A stretch of DNA of 15,129 nt from Chloroflexota bacterium (GCA_003577365.1 QEUY01000012.1:1-15129), one strand, 5' to 3'. Counted from the first letter of the stretch, positions 5,505 to 13,452 are shown. Program-made: numbers and translations. Notes: a model not told the origin generated them from the sequence alone.

Positions 5505-7187
5505 TCACCCGCCCTCCGGCTTGGGGGGCGATGCCGGCGTCGCCGGGCGGCGCAGCCGCTCGATCTGCGCGGCGAGCGTGTCCAGGGCCGCCGCGCGCTG
5601 CGCGGGGTCGTCCATCTGCCGTGCCGCTTCCACTTGGGCTGCCAGATAGTCGAGCACGGCATCCAGCCGCTGTTCCAACTGCGCCGTGCGCGCTTCTATC
5701 TCCGTTGCTCGTTGCGCGGCTGTTGTGTCCTCTGCCGCGGGCTGGGTGCGGTGGAGCAGGCGGTTGACCTGGCGCAAGGTCTGCACCACCTGCCAGTTAA
5801 AGCTCTCCTGGCGCTGTAGCGTGGGGTCCAGATAGGGTTCACGCAGATGCGAGGTGAGGTTGCGCCGCACCCAGGCGATCAACGGGCCGACGAGCGGCGC
5901 GTTCGAGCGCACGACATAGGGTTTAAGCACGGCATCGGCGCGCTGGGCCAACTGCTCCACCTCGTCGGCCAGGGGCAGGTCGTGCGCTGCCGCGGGCGGG
6001 CGCGCTGTGCCTGCGCGGGTGGGCGTTGTGGCGATCACGGCGGGCCGGTAGGGGTGTTCGGCCAGCCAGAGGGTGGCCTCGTCGACGATCTTGGCCCAGC
6101 CGGCGTTGAACTGCTCCAGCGAAAAGTCGCGCGCCCGCGCCAGCCCGCGGCGCACCAGGTCGCCGGCCAGGGCGTCGTCGCCCAGGACGCGCGCGATCTG
6201 TGCGGCCAGGTCGGCAGCATCGCCCGGCGCGCAGAGCAGCCCAGCATCGCCCACCACCCAGGGATGCGCCGTGGCGTCGCTTACCACCAGCGGCACGCCC
6301 GAAGCCATGGCCTCGATCAGCGGCACGCCAAAGCCTTCGTGCAGGCTGGCGCTGGCGTAGACATCGGCCAGCCGGTAGTAGGGCGGCAGATCGGCCACGC
6401 GCCCGGTGAAGAGGACATCGTCCGCCACGCCTAGGTCGGCGGCGCGGCGGCGGATGGCGCTGGTCACTTCCACAAAGGCTGGGTTGCTGCTGTGGTCGCC
6501 GACGACAAGCAGCCGCGCATGGGGCACGCTGCGCCGGACGAGGGGCAGCGCCTCGACGAGCAGGTCGAGGCGCTTGTTGCCCGCCACGCGCCCCACAAAG
6601 AGGATCACGCGTTTTCCCTCCAGCCCATGGGCGCGCAGCAGCGCCGGGTCGGCGGGGCCGGGGTGGAAGGCATCCAGTGGGACGGCGAGGGGCAGCACAC
6701 GGATGCTCTCCGGCGCACAGCCGTGGTCGCACACCAGCTCTTCGGCGTTGAAGGGGCTGACGGTGACCACCAGGTCGGCATAGCGCGCCAGCTTGCTCAC
6801 CCCTGCTTGGCCGCGCGCTAGGTCGTCTGCGCCTGTGCGCGCGCCCCAGAGCGCAGGCGGGGTGACGTTGTGATAGAAGAAGATCACCGCACCGCGGTCC
6901 AGCCCTTTCATCGTCTCCAGCAGGTCATAGCGGCCTGGATAGTGGTAGACATAGAGGTCGCTGGTGCGGAAGTAGGCATCGCGCTGCGCCAAGAGGCCGG
7001 CGGCGCTGACGACCTGCACGTCGTCGCGCAGGCCGTCGCGCACATCGTCCGGGAGGCCCTCCGGCGGGTGCTGCGTGTAGATGCGGACTTCGTCGCCGCG
7101 GCGGCGAAAGAAACGCCACTGGTGCAGCAGACATTGGCCGATGGCATCCTGGGCGATGAAGTTGAGGTTGATCAGGCTGACGCGCAT
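5505..7187 (-). CDS. GT4 glycosyltransferase with long C-terminal helical tail and shared module
   Basis: This 560-residue protein has a standard GT4 catalytic core over about the first 400 residues. Seen are FFYHNVTPPALWG (103-115), SPFNAEEL (144-151), GKRVILFVGRVAGNKR (191-206) and the E-x7-E pair Glu284/Glu292 in HEGFGVPLIEAMASGVP. The following 160 residues are not catalytic: the shared module (431-464), then a Gln/Ala/Glu-rich helical tail with long heptad-like stretches, and a Pro-rich end. The ATG at 7187 is preferred over the longer frame (from 7358) because AGGA sits about 9 bases upstream, the enzyme fold begins at once with MRVSLINLNF, and the extension would run over the end of the preceding gene. 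The gap to that gene is 19 bases. It is a paralogue of the next gene downstream. Donor sugar is unknown. Confidence 0.9.
   Translation of the reverse strand: MRVSLINLNFIAQDAIGQCLLHQWRFFRRRGDEVRIYTQHPPEGLPDDVRDGLRDDVQVVSAAGLLAQRDAYFRTSDLYVYHYPGRYDLLETMKGLDRGAVIFFYHNVTPPALWGARTGADDLARGQAGVSKLARYADLVVTVSPFNAEELVCDHGCAPESIRVLPLAVPLDAFHPGPADPALLRAHGLEGKRVILFVGRVAGNKRLDLLVEALPLVRRSVPHARLLVVGDHSSNPAFVEVTSAIRRRAADLGVADDVLFTGRVADLPPYYRLADVYASASLHEGFGVPLIEAMASGVPLVVSDATAHPWVVGDAGLLCAPGDAADLAAQIARVLGDDALAGDLVRRGLARARDFSLEQFNAGWAKIVDEATLWLAEHPYRPAVIATTPTRAGTARPPAAAHDLPLADEVEQLAQRADAVLKPYVVRSNAPLVGPLIAWVRRNLTSHLREPYLDPTLQRQESFNWQVVQTLRQVNRLLHRTQPAAEDTTAAQRATEIEARTAQLEQRLDAVLDYLAAQVEAARQMDDPAQRAAALDTLAAQIERLRRPATPASPPKPEGG
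5796..5897 (-). other. Shared C-terminal module, copy 2 (residues 431-464)
   Basis: The segment begins PLVGPLIAWVRR and ends RQESFN, preceded by RSNA. The spacing of Pro, Leu, Gly, Ala, Arg-Arg, Glu, Tyr, Gln and Asn is identical to the other two copies. Confidence 0.85.
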
Positions 7188-7206
7188 GGGTGAGGTTCCT
7201 GCAAAA

Positions 7207-8439
7207 TTAGAGCCGGGTGCGGCGGCGGCGCAGGGCGCGCGTATAGCCGCCCTCGACGATGTCGGCGATCTGGCGGGTGGTATAGCGCCGCTGGAGCTTG
7301 GCCTGGCCTGCCGCGCCCATCTGCCGCGCGCGGTCGGGGTGCGCGACCAGCCAGGCAAGCCGGTCGGCCAGCCGCTGTACTTGGGTGGGCGCGACGAGAA
7401 AGCCGTCCTCGCCGTCGGCGATCAGCGCGGCCACGGCGGTGATCGGCGCGCCGATCACCGGTTTGGCATAGGCCCACGCCTCCAGATAGACAATGCCAAA
7501 GGCTTCGCCGGTGGAGGGCAGGGCCAGCACATCGCACGCCGCCAGCGCCGCCAGCCGCTCCTCCTCGCTCACTGCGCCGCGCACGACCACGCCGGGCTGT
7601 TGGCCGTAGGTCAGCCAAAGCCGTTGCGAGTCGGTCGTTTCTGGGCCGACGGCCAGAAAATAGGCATGGGGGCAGCTCTGGCGCAGATGCAAAAAGGCGC
7701 GCAGGCTGGGTTCCAGCCCTTTATAATCGATCTTGCGCCCCAGGAACAAGACGACAAAGGCATCGGCGGGCAGGCCGAAGCGGGCGCGGCTGGCGGCGCG
7801 ATCCTGCGGCGGGAAGGCGTCTAAGTTGAGACCGTGGCCGGCGGTGGTCACGGCGACGGGGGGAAAGCCCCGGCTGACCAGAAAGTCGCGTTCGCCCACG
7901 GTGTCGGCAAAGAGGACCTGGCTGCCGCGCAGGATCGCCAGCATATAGTCGACGTCATAGGTGGCGGGCTGCTCGGCGTGCAGGTGGGGCGTGGTGACGA
8001 TGGGCAGACCAGCGCGCCGCGCCGCGGCGTAGGCCGTGGCGGCATGGCTGTAGTGCAGTTGGTTGATATGCACCAGGTCAAAGCGCGGCGCGGCGCGCAG
8101 GACGGCCCCAAACAGCCCAGGGCAGATCGGGCCGTTGCCATAGTAGATCAGCGCGGCCAGGGCTGCGGCGCGGCCCGGCCAATAGTGGCGCAGGCCGAGC
8201 TTGAGCGCGGCCCAGGTGTGGCCGCGGCGCGGCCAGGCGGCGAAGCGCCGCACACGCACGCCGTTGCGCGTCTCCTCCGGCGGCAGCACATTGGCCCAGG
8301 TATGATAGTCCGTCGCCCGGCTGGTGTAGACCTCGACCTGATGGCCGCGCCGCGCCAGCTCTTCGGACAAGCCGGTGATATAGCGTTCAGCGCCGCCGAT
8401 GGCCGGGGCATATTGGTGGGTCACATGCAAGACGCGCAT
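7207..8439 (-). CDS. GT4 glycosyltransferase
   Basis: This 410-residue GT-B enzyme lacks any C-terminal extension. The N-terminus MRVLHVTHQYAPAIGGAERY has the glycine-rich acceptor-side loop typical of GT4, HLHAEQ is at 152-157, and LFLGRKIDYKG (231-241) opens the donor domain. The E-x7-E pair is Glu312/Glu320 in GEAFGIVYLEAWAYAKPVIG, followed by a GEDGFLVAP donor-phosphate loop. It ends in an Arg-rich tail (RALRRRRTRL) that could bind acidic lipids. The start at 8439 was chosen because this ATG overlaps the previous stop as TGATG; a frame beginning at 8457 adds only six unsupported residues. It probably transfers a nucleotide-activated sugar with retention of configuration to a lipid-linked glycan at the inner face of the membrane. 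Substrate is unknown. Confidence 0.9.
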   Translation of the reverse strand: MRVLHVTHQYAPAIGGAERYITGLSEELARRGHQVEVYTSRATDYHTWANVLPPEETRNGVRVRRFAAWPRRGHTWAALKLGLRHYWPGRAAALAALIYYGNGPICPGLFGAVLRAAPRFDLVHINQLHYSHAATAYAAARRAGLPIVTTPHLHAEQPATYDVDYMLAILRGSQVLFADTVGERDFLVSRGFPPVAVTTAGHGLNLDAFPPQDRAASRARFGLPADAFVVLFLGRKIDYKGLEPSLRAFLHLRQSCPHAYFLAVGPETTDSQRLWLTYGQQPGVVVRGAVSEEERLAALAACDVLALPSTGEAFGIVYLEAWAYAKPVIGAPITAVAALIADGEDGFLVAPTQVQRLADRLAWLVAHPDRARQMGAAGQAKLQRRYTTRQIADIVEGGYTRALRRRRTRL

Positions 8440-9743
8440 CAGCCGGCCCGTCCCCATGCCCCGCCGCGCACCCTCTTCGCGTCCAACTTCGCTGTCCCCA
8501 ACCCATGCGCGGCCAATACCTCGGCATAGACGGCCTGGGTCTGGTCCAGGTGCGCCTGGAGCGAAAGATCGCCGCGCGCCTTTTGCACACAGGCATGGCG
8601 CATCTGGCGGCGTTCCCAGGTCGGGCGCTGGAAATGCTGGACGACCTTGGCCGCCAGTTGATCGGCTGCGCCGGGGGCAAAGAGATAGCCGGTGCGCCCC
8701 TCGTCGATCAGTTCGGGCGTGCCGCCCAGGGCGCTGCCCACCACCGGCGTGCCCATCTGGAAGTTTTCATAGATGACCACGGGCGAGTTTTCATGCCAGA
8801 CTGAGGCGACCAGGCTGAGGTCGGCTGCGCCAAAGAGGGCGCGCATCTCCAAGAAGGGGACGCTGCCCAACATGCGCACGGCATCGCCAAAGCGGTTGTA
8901 ACCGCGCAGGATGTCCGGGTCGCCCCAGCCTGCCACGGCCAGTTGCAGGTCGGGCAGCGCGTCGAGCAGTTTGGGCAGCGCTGCCTGCACCACCTTAGCG
9001 CCTTTGATCTCGACGCCGCCGCCCGCAAAGGCCAGCGTGGGCCGCGTGTGGGCGGTGGCGCAGACGGCTTGCACGCCGGGGTGCTGCGGCGGGGCCAGGG
9101 CCGGCTCGGCCAGCCCATAGGTCACCAGCCGGAAGCGCGCCGGGTCGAAGCCTGCTTCCACATGCCGGTCGATCAGCGCCTGGCTGGGCGAGATAAAGCG
9201 TGCCACGTTGCGCGTCAGCGCCATCATCCAGCGCCGTCGCCGGGGCAGATCGGCCCAATGTTCATAGCGGCGGAAACAGTTGCCACAGCCGTCGGGCCAG
9301 CGCCGCGGGTCGCAGAAGGTTCCATCGGCCTGATAGCGCATGCCGTTGGGACAGAGCAGCCACAGGTCATGCAAGGTGAGCACGGTGGGCGTGCGCGTGG
9401 CGCGCGCCGCGACAAGAGGGGCCAGCGAGGCGCGCGCCACGTTGTGGGCATGCAGCAGGTCGGGCCGAAGCTGCGTCAGTTCGCGGCGCACGGCGACAAA
9501 GACGCGCGGGTCAAACAGGTCGAGATAGTGGTTGGGCCAGCGCGTCGCCAAGGTGATGCGGCGTACGGGGATGCCGTCCACCTCATGCCAGCGGTCGTCG
9601 GGGCGGGCATGTTTCGCCGCCACGTTGAGCACCACGCAGTCGACGCCGCGCGCCTGCAGCCCGCGGCAGGTGTGATAGAGCGAGACCTCGGCGCCGCCGG
9701 TATAGTCGGGCGCAAAGGAATGGGTGAAAAAGACAACGCGCAC
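8439..9743 (-). CDS. GT4 glycosyltransferase with Cys cluster
   Basis: The 434-residue protein starts at a GTG that shares one base with the previous stop (TAGTG), with AGGA about 9 bases upstream. A longer frame from ATG 9977 overlaps the preceding gene, and its extra residues look like an out-of-frame shadow. Features are THSFAPDYTGGAE (7-19), TLHDLWLLCPNG (123-134), four Cys at 131, 144, 153 and 156 ending in CGNC that could bind zinc or form a structural knot, FAGGGVEIKGA (239-249), and the E-x7-E pair Glu318/Glu326 in HENSPVVIYENFQMGTPVVG. Such a Cys insertion after HD-WLLCP is known in a GT4 subgroup. Retaining transfer of a sugar in glycan assembly is expected; the donor is not recognisable. 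Confidence 0.9.
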   Translation of the reverse strand: MRVVFFTHSFAPDYTGGAEVSLYHTCRGLQARGVDCVVLNVAAKHARPDDRWHEVDGIPVRRITLATRWPNHYLDLFDPRVFVAVRRELTQLRPDLLHAHNVARASLAPLVAARATRTPTVLTLHDLWLLCPNGMRYQADGTFCDPRRWPDGCGNCFRRYEHWADLPRRRRWMMALTRNVARFISPSQALIDRHVEAGFDPARFRLVTYGLAEPALAPPQHPGVQAVCATAHTRPTLAFAGGGVEIKGAKVVQAALPKLLDALPDLQLAVAGWGDPDILRGYNRFGDAVRMLGSVPFLEMRALFGAADLSLVASVWHENSPVVIYENFQMGTPVVGSALGGTPELIDEGRTGYLFAPGAADQLAAKVVQHFQRPTWERRQMRHACVQKARGDLSLQAHLDQTQAVYAEVLAAHGLGTAKLDAKRVRGGAWGRAG

Positions 9744-11053
9744 TAGGAGTTTTCCTGTCGCTTTTGAGCGTCTAGCTCTGCCCGGAGCGCGGCCACTTCT
9801 TGGCTGAGCGTCGCGATCTGGCGCGCCTGGCCGGTCAGATAGCTGGTCAGCACCAACGCCAGCCGCTGCACAGCGGTCAACGCCGCCTGGTTGAAGCGGC
9901 TCTGCTGCTGCATCATGGGCAGGACATACCATTCGGTGCTGACCCGGTTCCAGAGGCGGCGGAAGCCGGCGATCCACCGGCCCAGCAGCGGCCCAGCCGA
10001 GCGAAACGGCTGCGGCTGGATGTGGGCCAGCGCGGCCATTTCGCCGAAGGTCGGCGCTGCCGCGGATTCGCCGCCGCTCATGCCCGCCGCACGCAAAGGA
10101 TAAACGGCATGAAGCGTGGTCAAGACCTGGGCCAGCGCCGGGATCTGCGCCGGGTCTTCGCCCAGCAGATGCTGTCGCTGCACGGCGAGTTCGGCCAAGC
10201 CGAGCAGGTGGGCGAGATAGGCCTCATGCACGGCGGCGATGAGCTGTTCGCCGCCAGGCCCCAGGTTTTCGAGCCAGGCGCGTTCGGCGGGCAGAAATTC
10301 GTCCTCCAGCCGGGCGCGCGGCCAGTGTTTGGCGACGACGCGCAGCCGGTTGCGCTGATAGAGCAGCATGGCGTCGTGGCCCGGCGCGGCGGCCCGGCTT
10401 TCCTCTTTATGCACCAAGACCGAGCGTGGGGCATAGACCACGCGCCGGCCCGCGGCGCGGGCGCGCAGACAGAGGTCTACGTCTTCACAATAGGCGCGGC
10501 CAAAGCCTTCGTCAAAACCGCCGATGGCCTCGTAGAGGTCGCGGCGCAGGGCCAGGCTGGCCCCGGTCACATAGTCCACGCCGGCGGGCCGGTCAAACTG
10601 GCCTTGGTCGGGCTGGCGATAGCCCAGATGGCTGCCGTTGCCCTGGGCGTCGATGCGGCCCCCGGCGTGTTGGATCGTGCCGTCAGGATAGAGCGCCTTG
10701 CTGCCGGCGATGCCCACGGCAGGGTCGGCGTACAGCGCATCCACCAGCGCGGCCAGCCAGCCGGGCCGCACCTCGGTATCTTGGTTGAGCAGCACCAGGA
10801 CATCGCCGCGCGCCTGGGCCAGGCCCGTATTACAGCCGCCGCCAAAGCCCAGGTTGGCCGTTTGGCGCAGCAGCCGCACGCGCCGGTCATGGCCGTAGCG
10901 GGCGGCGACCTGATCGGCAGAGCCGTCGGCGGAGGCATTGTCCACGACGATGACCTCGAAGTCCACCCCGGTCTGCGCCAAGAGCGCGTCGAGACAGGCG
11001 GGCAGGTCGTCTGCGCCGTTCCAAGCCGGGATGATCACCGAGGCCGTGGGCAT
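9743..11053 (-). CDS. GT2 glycosyltransferase (rhamnosyltransferase-like) with C-terminal shared module
   Basis: This 436-residue GT-A inverting enzyme has VIIPAWNGADDL at 7-18, the nucleotide-binding VDNASADGS (38-46), NLGFGGGCNTG (67-77), the metal-site equivalent LNQDTE (89-94), and the acceptor-side ED pair in YCEDVDLCLRA (Glu190/Asp191). The layout matches GT2 enzymes often annotated as rhamnosyltransferases, but the sugar is not proven. After the catalytic core (to about 250) come helical segments, the shared module (355-388), and a terminal heptad-like IATLSQEVAALRAELDA. The ATG at 11053 has GGAGAG right before it. A GTG at 11101, overlapping the previous stop as GTGA, would add 16 residues and is a real alternative given the coupling style of this operon. 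Confidence 0.9.
   Translation of the reverse strand: MPTASVIIPAWNGADDLPACLDALLAQTGVDFEVIVVDNASADGSADQVAARYGHDRRVRLLRQTANLGFGGGCNTGLAQARGDVLVLLNQDTEVRPGWLAALVDALYADPAVGIAGSKALYPDGTIQHAGGRIDAQGNGSHLGYRQPDQGQFDRPAGVDYVTGASLALRRDLYEAIGGFDEGFGRAYCEDVDLCLRARAAGRRVVYAPRSVLVHKEESRAAAPGHDAMLLYQRNRLRVVAKHWPRARLEDEFLPAERAWLENLGPGGEQLIAAVHEAYLAHLLGLAELAVQRQHLLGEDPAQIPALAQVLTTLHAVYPLRAAGMSGGESAAAPTFGEMAALAHIQPQPFRSAGPLLGRWIAGFRRLWNRVSTEWYVLPMMQQQSRFNQAALTAVQRLALVLTSYLTGQARQIATLSQEVAALRAELDAQKRQENS
9890..9991 (-). other. Shared C-terminal module, copy 3 (residues 355-388), in a GT2 enzyme
   Basis: The segment begins PLLGRWIAGFRR and ends QQSRFN, preceded by RSAG. It aligns without gaps to the copies in the two GT4 enzymes although GT2 and GT4 have unrelated folds. 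Confidence 0.85.
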
Positions 11054-11097
11054 CTCTCTCCGCTGGGTCTTCTCTCTCAGGCTGCTGAACCTGGGCG

Positions 11098-12486
11098 TCA
11101 CGACTTGATCCCGATGCGCCGCGCCAGCCGGTCGACGGCGGCCAGGCCGCGCATGATGCGCCCCTGGGCATAACGCTCGGCCAGGTCGCGCCAATAGGCG
11201 GCGTCGGCTTGGGCCTGCGCCAGCGGCTCGGCCAGGTCGCTGACCAGCACAGACAGCCCGCTGCGGTCGGGGGCGCGGCGCGGGTTCTGGCAGAAAGCGA
11301 GCAGGGGTGCGGCGGCGCGCTGCCAGGCAAAGTCTTGGCGCGCCCGTTCAAAACCGGCGGCGCGTGCGCCGCGCGGCTCATCCAGCAGACGCAGCAAGGC
11401 GTCTGCGACCTCGTCGACGGCTTGGTAGCCCACCACTTCGCCCACACCATAGGCCGCGACCAGGTCGCTGGTGGTGTCGCCGGTGGTGGCGACCATCGGC
11501 AGCCCCGCCCAGAGATAGTCCAGGACGCGTGTGCGAAAGGCAAATCGCGTTTCCAGACCGTCGAAATGCAGGCTCAACGCCACGTCGCTTTCCAACAGCA
11601 CATTGGGCCAATCCGCATAGGGAACCCAATCGCCAAAAAAGACCGTACGGTCGAGCAACCCCAACTCGGCGGCCAACCGGCGCGATCGCTCTAGATGCGT
11701 GGGGATGCCGTCTAGGTTGGGGTTGGGATGGCGTGTGCCGGGGAAGATCAGTTTGGCTTCAGGGCGCTGCGCCGTCACCTGGGCCACGGCGCGGATCGCC
11801 GTCTCTGGGTCTAGCCAGGGCCACAGCCCGCCACCCCATAGGAGCACGCGGTCGGTGGGCGCAATGCCAGGCCAAACACCCTTGACCGTGGGGCGGGTCG
11901 CCTGGGGAGGGTGATCGGGCAGACCATAGGGTACGACGTCGAGCAGGCGGCGCAGCGTTGGGTCTTCGGCATAGGTCGCGGGATTGATGCGGCCCTGGGC
12001 TTCGAGCTGGCCCAGCCACCAATCGCGCTGGCGCTCGCTGGCGCAGATAAAAAAATCGCCGGCGCGGAACTGGGCGACATGATGGCTGCGCCGGATCTGC
12101 CAGAGGCGGCGCTGCTCATCGCAGGGCAAGTGGTGATGCATGGCAAGCCATTCGGGAATCAATGGGTCATACCCGTCGATCACCAATATCGCAGGCCCAT
12201 CCCCTAACTGTGGAAAGATGCCAACCAGATCGCTGGGCGCAAGTACGACCGTCGTCTGGCCGGCTAGCACGTGGAGGTCTTGCCAATCCTGCCACGCGGC
12301 CAGCGCAAAAGGGGCACTGTCCAGCACGGGCGGGCGGGCGCCGGGTGCGGCGAGGGTCACGGGCAGGTGCGCGGCCAAGACACGGGCCAACTGCACATAG
12401 CGAATGCCCGGGCCAGCCATCTTGGCGCCGATCACGTCATGGCTGAGAATGAGCAGCGAGGGGCTTTGGCTCATACGGCGACTCAT
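11098..12486 (-). CDS. GT4-like glycosyltransferase without the usual E-x7-E pair
   Basis: This 462-residue GT-B type protein starts with LLILSHDVIGAKMAGPGIRYVQLARVLA, the nucleotide-independent N-terminal loop of a GT4-like subgroup. It continues with VIDGYDPL (102-109), FFICASERQRDWW (145-157), VLLWGGGLWPWLDP (214-227) and FPGTRHPNPN (248-257). In the donor site the retaining-enzyme motif is changed: LETRFAFRTRVLDYLWAGLP (311-330) has Glu312 but Arg where the second Glu normally stands. I recall this ETR-x3-RTRVLDYLWAG form as recurrent in a subgroup, so it is probably functional. The ATG at 12486 overlaps the methyltransferase stop as ATGA; Met5 (12474) is a minor alternative. The C-terminal tail is helical but does not carry the shared module. 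Role: sugar transfer in the same glycan; substrate unknown. Confidence 0.85.
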   Translation of the reverse strand: MSRRMSQSPSLLILSHDVIGAKMAGPGIRYVQLARVLAAHLPVTLAAPGARPPVLDSAPFALAAWQDWQDLHVLAGQTTVVLAPSDLVGIFPQLGDGPAILVIDGYDPLIPEWLAMHHHLPCDEQRRLWQIRRSHHVAQFRAGDFFICASERQRDWWLGQLEAQGRINPATYAEDPTLRRLLDVVPYGLPDHPPQATRPTVKGVWPGIAPTDRVLLWGGGLWPWLDPETAIRAVAQVTAQRPEAKLIFPGTRHPNPNLDGIPTHLERSRRLAAELGLLDRTVFFGDWVPYADWPNVLLESDVALSLHFDGLETRFAFRTRVLDYLWAGLPMVATTGDTTSDLVAAYGVGEVVGYQAVDEVADALLRLLDEPRGARAAGFERARQDFAWQRAAAPLLAFCQNPRRAPDRSGLSVLVSDLAEPLAQAQADAAYWRDLAERYAQGRIMRGLAAVDRLARRIGIKS

Positions 12487-13448
12487 ATGGCCTTCTCGGC
12501 GGCAGGCTCGGCAGCTAGATCACCGGCTGGTTGCGGTTTTCGCAAGGTGGCATAGCATTCGTAAGGGCCGTTGAGCGCCTGCAGCGCTTGGGCGATGTTT
12601 ACTAGGTTATCGTCGATCCGCACAAGCCGGTCATGCGCTGCCGCCGCCAAGCTGTCGGTAAACGGTAAGACCAGCCAACGGGCCAGCCAGCCCTTGACGA
12701 AATGGCTGAGCCGGTGTAGAGGCGAGCCTCCCTGTGGCGGGATCTCGCGCCGATAGCGCAGCGCGGAATCTGAGTCCGGCGCAGCGGGCGGCGGTTGCTT
12801 TGCCAAAGCCTGCACCGGCAGCAGCAAGGGCGAGGCGGTGTTCGGGTTGGCCCCAAACTGTGCATCGGTAAAGCCGGCGTGCTCGAAGAGAAAACAGAGC
12901 AGCCGCGGGTGATAGAAACTCACATGCCCAAAGTGTAGATAGAACGTCTCTAGGTGGGCGTAAAGCGAGCGCACATCCGGCGTCGCCAGGACGATGCGCC
13001 CACCGGGGCGCAGGATGCGGTACGCCTGTTGGGCCAGCGCCAACACATCGGTATAGGGCAGGTGCTCGACCAGATGGGCGCAGAAGAGGCCGTCCACGCT
13101 GGCGCTGGGCGCGCTCGCCAAATAGTCGAAGACATTCTGGTGGATAAATGGGATGCCCTGCGCCTGCAGCGCGGCGGCCACCTTATCGTCGGCATCCACG
13201 CCGGCGGCGTCGATGCCCTGCTCGCGCAGCAGCATCACAAATTCGCCGTCGCCGCAGCCCAGGTCTACGACTTGGCTGCATCCGGCAAAGAAAGGCAGAT
13301 AGAAAGTCTGGATGCGGCGCAGACCGGCAGGGTCGCGGCCAATGTAGTGCAGGAAGTCATAGTCCAGCCCGGTCAGGTCTATGCTGAGGTCTGTGTTCAG
13401 ATCTGTACGCTGATCTGCGCTTGGGTGCGCCGTCGAACTCACTGCCAC
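12483..13448 (-). CDS. SAM-dependent methyltransferase (class I, Methyltransf_11/23 type)
   Basis: The 321 residues contain a class I methyltransferase core. SAM motif I is VVDLGCGDGEF (60-70), the acidic end of strand 2 is VDADD (84-88), and FCAHLVEHLPY lies near 123-133, where the LVEHL pattern resembles the UbiG/Coq3-like group. LRPGGRIVLATPDV is motif III. The tail (about 240-321) is non-catalytic and helical; it starts SPLHRLSHFVKGWLARW and only loosely recalls the module in the glycosyltransferases. The start is a GTG at 13448 with AAAGG about 10 bases upstream, four bases after the Wzt stop. Lying between the exporter and the glycosyltransferases, it most likely methylates a sugar of the glycan, perhaps its non-reducing end as a length-limiting cap. 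That role is inferred from position and from the E. coli O8/O9 systems. Confidence 0.87.
   Translation of the reverse strand: MAVSSTAHPSADQRTDLNTDLSIDLTGLDYDFLHYIGRDPAGLRRIQTFYLPFFAGCSQVVDLGCGDGEFVMLLREQGIDAAGVDADDKVAAALQAQGIPFIHQNVFDYLASAPSASVDGLFCAHLVEHLPYTDVLALAQQAYRILRPGGRIVLATPDVRSLYAHLETFYLHFGHVSFYHPRLLCFLFEHAGFTDAQFGANPNTASPLLLPVQALAKQPPPAAPDSDSALRYRREIPPQGGSPLHRLSHFVKGWLARWLVLPFTDSLAAAAHDRLVRIDDNLVNIAQALQALNGPYECYATLRKPQPAGDLAAEPAAEKAI
13375..13422 (-). repeat. Degenerate 12-bp tandem repeat encoding (T/I)DL-x tetrapeptides
   Basis: Four diverged 12-base units lie near the 5' end of the methyltransferase gene. They read as aggtctatgctg, aggtctgtgttc, agatctgtacgc and tgatctgcgctt on the plus strand. 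They encode RTDLNTDLSIDLTG at about residues 14-27, a linker before the catalytic fold. Confidence 0.6.
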
Positions 13449-13452
13449 GCGT

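Noticed and set aside
7188..7358. N-terminal extension of the 560-residue GT4 enzyme from 7358
   Set aside because: It overlaps the end of the preceding gene and has low-complexity composition; the ATG at 7187 has a ribosome site.
8439..9743. Zinc-finger or regulatory function for the Cys cluster (131-156)
   Set aside because: It sits inside a complete GT4 protein at a place where a known subgroup has such an insertion; structural role is simpler.
9744..9977. N-terminal extension of the Cys-cluster GT4 enzyme from the ATG at 9977
   Set aside because: The extra residues overlap the GT2 tail in another frame; the GTG at 9743 begins exactly at the fold and touches the previous stop.
9800..11173. 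Long plus-strand open frame (457 codons) antisense to the GT2 gene
   Set aside because: High GC at third positions keeps the opposite strand open; no recognisable domain, whereas the GT2 motifs are complete on the minus strand.
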